DNA of 9,271 bases, from assembly GCA_964480995.1 (NCBI GenBank), contig CAYZRZ010000088.1, positions 1-9,271 of the forward strand, read 5' to 3'. Both the position numbers and the translations under genes were made by a program. Under the pieces are notes generated by a model. That model ran no database searches, was not told where the DNA came from, and was given only the letters and a program-made list of their open reading frames with translations. Numbering within the stretch: the stretch's first letter is position 1; each line of letters starts with the position of its first letter. Origin of the DNA: UBA1038 sp964480995 (lineage in GTDB: Bacteria > Bacillota > Clostridia > Christensenellales > Aristaeellaceae). Below, piece after piece: positions 6,844-9,271 of this stretch.

Positions 6844-7794
6844 TCAGGACATGATCACCCCCCTGGCAGAAAGGTCGGGCAGGCTGTGCCCGGATAGTTC
6901 AGCGGCCAGGATAACAGCGCCCCACTCGGCAGGCCGCTTCAGTTCATCCACAGAAAGCTGCGGAAATTTCTCCGCCATCATGCGGTCAAAGGATTCATTC
7001 AGGAATCTGTTGTTCATCAGGAAGCCGCCGCCCTTGTAAAGAGGCATGGGGTCACCGCCCAGGTCTGCGACCAGCACCTCAACCGCCTTCTGAAAATACG
7101 CAAGCGCTTCATCAAATATGGCGCAGGCGATCGCGTCGCCATCTTCCTGGGCGCTGGCCACCACATGCGATAGTTTCGCAAGGTCGGATTTATTCTTGCG
7201 GTACACAAAGTCGATGATCTCTTCAAACTCATTAAAACCAAGCGCGCGCGTCAGCGCGTTGACCAGAATGGTATCAGGACCGGTGCCGTCATAAGCATGC
7301 AGCGCCGCGCAAATCGCCTGGCGAACAACCCAATAGGCGGATCCCTCATCCCCTACAATGTACCCGAAACCGCCCACCCTCTTCTGCCGCCCGTTCTTGT
7401 TGACACCATAGCCTATGGACCCTGTGCCCGCGATGAGCATCAGGCCGGGGCCTCCCAATGTGTTGGCGTACAAGGCGATATGCGCGTCATTGACCACCCT
7501 GGTCGGGCAGGTGAAGGGTATCTGCCGCAGCAAATCTTCTATCGTCAGCAGGGAAGTCTTCGTATCCACCCCGGCGGTACCAAAGCACAAACCCAGGCAG
7601 TCATCATATTTGGTGAAATGCTGGTCATGAAAAGATTGGATCAGGGCCGACAGATTGTTCATCACGGTAGAAGCGGAATTCGACTCAAGGTTGGTAGACC
7701 TCCCTCTGACATGGCCGATGACATTGCCATGGATATCAACAGCCAGCAGCCTTGAGTTTGTCCCCCCGCCATCAATACCTATAAAGTATTGCAC
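6844..7794 (-). CDS. BadF/BadG/BcrA/BcrD ATPase-family kinase (N-acetylglucosamine kinase-like)
   Basis: This ASKHA-fold family includes eukaryotic-type GlcNAc kinase and the clostridial MurNAc/GlcNAc kinase MurK, which phosphorylate amino sugars with ATP. The 316 residues show the phosphate-1 motif DGGGTNSR (8-15), an Asp at 103 in VVNDAH, the phosphate-2 loop AGTGS (122-126), and GDEGSAYW (148-155), close to the GDEGSGYW block of GlcNAc kinases. The start is GTG at 7794: AGGAGA at 7801-7806 lies 6 bases upstream, and the protein opens directly with the first strand (YFIGID). It is the first gene of the operon, just behind the best promoter. Being inside a sugar importer operon makes a sugar kinase far more likely than a dehydratase activator, and the Cys motif typical of the activators is not evident. 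Exact substrate unknown. Confidence 0.87.
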   Translation of the reverse strand: MQYFIGIDGGGTNSRLLAVDIHGNVIGHVRGRSTNLESNSASTVMNNLSALIQSFHDQHFTKYDDCLGLCFGTAGVDTKTSLLTIEDLLRQIPFTCPTRVVNDAHIALYANTLGGPGLMLIAGTGSIGYGVNKNGRQKRVGGFGYIVGDEGSAYWVVRQAICAALHAYDGTGPDTILVNALTRALGFNEFEEIIDFVYRKNKSDLAKLSHVVASAQEDGDAIACAIFDEALAYFQKAVEVLVADLGGDPMPLYKGGGFLMNNRFLNESFDRMMAEKFPQLSVDELKRPAEWGAVILAAELSGHSLPDLSARGVIMS

Positions 7795-7800
7795 AATCGC

Positions 7801-7806
7801 TCTCCT
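7801..7806 (-). promoter_or_regulatory. ribosome binding site fixing the kinase GTG start
   Basis: AGGAGA on the - strand lies 6 bases before GTG at 7794. No in-frame ATG or TTG lies nearby, so the GTG start is well supported. Confidence 0.8.
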
Positions 7807-7825
7807 TTTTGGTTGTTATGCGGTC

Positions 7826-7855
7826 ATTATAAACATGTTTGTTGTGAGATGTTAA
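7826..7855 (-). promoter_or_regulatory. sigma-70-type promoter of the kinase-transporter-lyase operon
   Basis: On the - strand TTAACA (7855-7850) and a consensus TATAAT (7831-7826) are 18 bases apart. Transcription would start near 7819, giving a leader of about 25 bases before the kinase GTG. The leader is too short to hold a riboswitch. The promoter faces away from the araC-type gene, as expected for a regulated divergent pair. Confidence 0.65.
7831..7840. promoter_or_regulatory. 10-bp palindrome between -35 and -10 of the operon promoter (candidate operator)
   Basis: AAACATGTTT is a perfect palindrome filling the promoter-proximal half of the spacer and touching the -10 box. A protein bound here would block RNA polymerase. 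AraC-type activators usually bind direct repeats further upstream, so this could belong to another factor or be chance. Confidence 0.35.
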
Positions 7856-7865
7856 ATTATATTGC

Positions 7866-7894
7866 TTGTTTCTACATAATTTTTAAACTATAAT
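7866..7894 (+). promoter_or_regulatory. candidate promoter of the AraC-family regulator gene
   Basis: TTGTTT (7866-7871) and a consensus TATAAT (7889-7894) are separated by 17 bases on the + strand. Predicted transcription start is near 7901, about 50 bases before the chosen start codon. The -35 box matches consensus only in its first three bases, so activity may be weak. It lies 10 bases from the operon's -35 box, back to back. Confidence 0.55.
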
Positions 7895-7938
7895 TGCATT
7901 AATGATATTCTCTGTCACAAGCTGACCAACCTTATGTC

Positions 7939-7943
7939 GGGAG
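7939..7943 (+). promoter_or_regulatory. ribosome binding site deciding the AraC-family start
   Basis: GGGAG lies 8 bases before ATG at 7952. The earlier in-frame ATG at 7934 has no purine-rich site upstream, so the downstream ATG is preferred. Confidence 0.7.
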
Positions 7944-7951
7944 AAACAGGC

Positions 7952-8806
7952 ATGGCTCAAACAACAGGTTCCCCTAATTTGCTGTCGGACGGGTTTGGCA
8001 TCGATCATCTGAGCGTGACCGGCTTCAGCATGCGCATCACTTCGCGCCATGTGCTGGATGTATCCGAATGCTTCCGTCTGCTGTTGATCAGCCGGTCCGA
8101 CTCCATGCTGTCCCTGTCCGGACGCTTGTATTCGCTGGACAGCGGATCTGTCGTCATTCTTCCCCCGCGGGCTGACGGCGCATTTGTCTACGGCTCGCAA
8201 TGTTCATATACCCAGATCGCCTTTTGTCCCGCGGCGAACGATCCCTTGGATCTGTCAGCACAACTCCGCCGGCTTTCACGCGGCCTGACGCACATTCGCC
8301 TTCGCGGCACAAAAGCGGAGTCCATGCGCGCTGCCCTGATGCGTTTGGATGAGCTGATCGCCACCGGTCAGGGCACAGGGAAGGCCGCCTATGCCCGAGT
8401 TTATGATCTGATCGTCGACCTGGTCACCCAGAGCAAGAACGCGGTGGGCATCGCGGCCCTCGAAGCAAAACCGACCATCCGCCTGGCACGGGATATCAAG
8501 GCATATCTGGATCTCAGCTTCACAGAGGATATCACGCTGGACAGCTTGGCCGCGCGTTTTTTCGTCTCCCCATCACATCTGTGCCGCGTATTCAAAGCAG
8601 AGATAGGCCGCCGTCCTTTTGCCTACATCAATGACCTGCGCATCGACAGGGCGGCCTCCCTTCTGCGTTCCGGCCTGGCCATGAGCAAGGTACGCGATAT
8701 CTGCGGCTATCACTCCGATCAGCATTTCATCAAGGAGTTCCGCGCGCGCATGGATACCACCCCTGGAAGATTCAGGCTCTCCTTTTTATCTCGAAAGATC
8801 CAATAA
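7952..8806 (+). CDS. AraC-family transcriptional regulator
   Basis: AraC/XylS regulators bind DNA with a C-terminal pair of helix-turn-helix units and usually sense a metabolite through the N-terminal part. With the ATG at 7952 the protein has 284 residues; starting at 7934 would add six. The N-terminal about 160 residues look like a cupin-type sensor with alternating short strands (for example LYSLDSGSVVILPP). The C-terminal domain begins at about 176: the first helix-turn-helix lies at about 196-219 (LDSLAARFFVSPSHLCRVF), and the second at about 247-275 with the hallmark VRDICGYHSDQHFIKEF and a TTPGRFR end. It is divergent from the operon with about 157 bases between them, so it most likely activates the operon in response to the imported compound or a product. 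The stop lies at the edge of the L1 terminator, with no separate strong terminator of its own. Confidence 0.93.
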   Translation: MAQTTGSPNLLSDGFGIDHLSVTGFSMRITSRHVLDVSECFRLLLISRSDSMLSLSGRLYSLDSGSVVILPPRADGAFVYGSQCSYTQIAFCPAANDPLDLSAQLRRLSRGLTHIRLRGTKAESMRAALMRLDELIATGQGTGKAAYARVYDLIVDLVTQSKNAVGIAALEAKPTIRLARDIKAYLDLSFTEDITLDSLAARFFVSPSHLCRVFKAEIGRRPFAYINDLRIDRAASLLRSGLAMSKVRDICGYHSDQHFIKEFRARMDTTPGRFRLSFLSRKIQ

Positions 8807-8835
8807 AAAAACCTCCTGCCATTACCGGCAGGAGG
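8805..8835 (-). terminator. rho-independent terminator of the ribosomal protein L1 gene
   Basis: A 9-bp perfect stem (8812-8820 with 8827-8835) and a 6-base loop are followed on the - strand by seven T residues (8811-8805). It begins 19 bases after the L1 stop, as expected for a strong terminator of that gene. On the + strand only a weak CTCTT follows the stem, so it may stop the converging AraC-family transcript inefficiently. Confidence 0.9.
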
Positions 8836-8854
8836 CTCTTATAAGATGCTCAGA

Positions 8855-9271
8855 TCAGAACTTGGTGCCGTTCAGGCGAACGGAGGGACCCATGGTGGTT
8901 GACAGATAAAGGCTCTTCAGATAGGTTCCCTTGGCGCTGCTGGGTTTGGCCTTGACAACGGCTTCCATCAGAGCGGTCAGGTTCTCCACCAGCTTCTCTT
9001 CATCAAAGCTTGCTTTGCCGATCGGCACGTGCGCGATGGCGGTCTTGTCCACGCGGTACTCAACCTTACCGCCTTTGATCTCCTCAATGGCCTTGGCCAC
9101 GTCGGCGGTCACGGTACCGGACTTGGGGTTGGGCATCAGGCCCTTGGGGCCCAGGATGCGGCCGATGCGGCCTACCACGCCCATCATGTCAGGGGTGGCA
9201 ACGGCGACGTCGAAATCAAACCAGTTCTCATTTTTGATCTTATCAGCCAGTTCCGCTTCACCGACATAATC
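8855..9271 (-). CDS. rplA: 50S ribosomal protein L1, N-terminal part beyond the window
   Basis: L1 binds 23S rRNA at the mobile stalk beside the E site and often represses its own operon. The frame is open from the right edge, so the upstream ATG codons near 9187 are internal. The 138 visible residues are the C-terminal 60% of a protein normally about 230 long. They start DYVGEAELADKI and contain DFDVAVATPDMM, then VVGRIGRILGPKGLMPNPK at about 32-50, the L1 family signature, followed by GTVT. The end SVRLNGTKF is near the usual C-terminus. In many bacteria rplJ and rplL follow rplA; here a terminator and a converging regulator gene follow instead. Confidence 0.96.
   Translation of the reverse strand, partial: DYVGEAELADKIKNENWFDFDVAVATPDMMGVVGRIGRILGPKGLMPNPKSGTVTADVAKAIEEIKGGKVEYRVDKTAIAHVPIGKASFDEEKLVENLTALMEAVVKAKPSSAKGTYLKSLYLSTTMGPSVRLNGTKF

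Noticed and set aside
7795..7825. Riboswitch in the operon leader
   Set aside because: The predicted leader is only about 25 bases and shows no stem structure, which is too short for any known riboswitch.
7934..7951. Upstream ATG at 7934 as the AraC-family start
   Set aside because: It has no ribosome binding site, while the ATG at 7952 has GGGAG 8 bases upstream. The six extra residues carry no domain content.

Overview
The window looks like a piece of a chromosome from a fairly GC-rich, probably clostridial Firmicute. This is inferred from strong AGGAGG-type ribosome binding sites, a multi-domain S1 protein with an acidic tail, and a CUT1 sugar importer lacking its own ATPase gene. No taxonomic marker is complete, so the assignment is tentative. 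Coding density is high, no gap reaches 300 bases, and no tRNA, rRNA, CRISPR array, transposase or integrase is seen.

Layout: the left edge (1-1184, + strand) holds the 3' part of a ribosomal protein S1 gene, ending at an intrinsic terminator (1214-1245). The right edge (8855-9271, - strand) holds the 3' part of the ribosomal protein L1 gene, ending at its own terminator (8805-8835). Between these two housekeeping genes sits one self-contained catabolic locus.

The locus is a divergent regulator plus a six-gene operon. An AraC-family regulator (7952-8806, +) faces away from a - strand operon read from 7794 down to 1282: BadF/BadG-type sugar kinase, extracellular solute-binding protein, two CUT1 permeases (MalF-like then MalG-like), a COG2159-type amidohydrolase, and a divergent argininosuccinate-lyase-family protein. 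Genes are tightly packed: 1 bp between the permeases, 9 bp between MalG-like permease and amidohydrolase, and an ATGA overlap between amidohydrolase and lyase. A 15-bp perfect GC-rich hairpin lies between the binding protein and permease genes and may set their expression ratio. The short AT-rich divergent intergenic region holds two back-to-back promoter candidates and a 10-bp palindrome between the -35 and -10 boxes of the operon promoter.

How the genes may work together (inference): a small, probably sugar-like or amino-sugar-like compound is bound outside the cell, imported with a shared ATPase encoded elsewhere, and processed by kinase, amidohydrolase and lyase. The lyase keeps the fumarate-side catalytic motifs of its superfamily but has changed residues that hold the arginine part of argininosuccinate. 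With no other arginine gene nearby, it is better read as a catabolic C-N lyase for some other N-substituted aspartate than as biosynthetic ArgH. I know of no characterised pathway with this set of genes; it is the best candidate here for an undescribed system.
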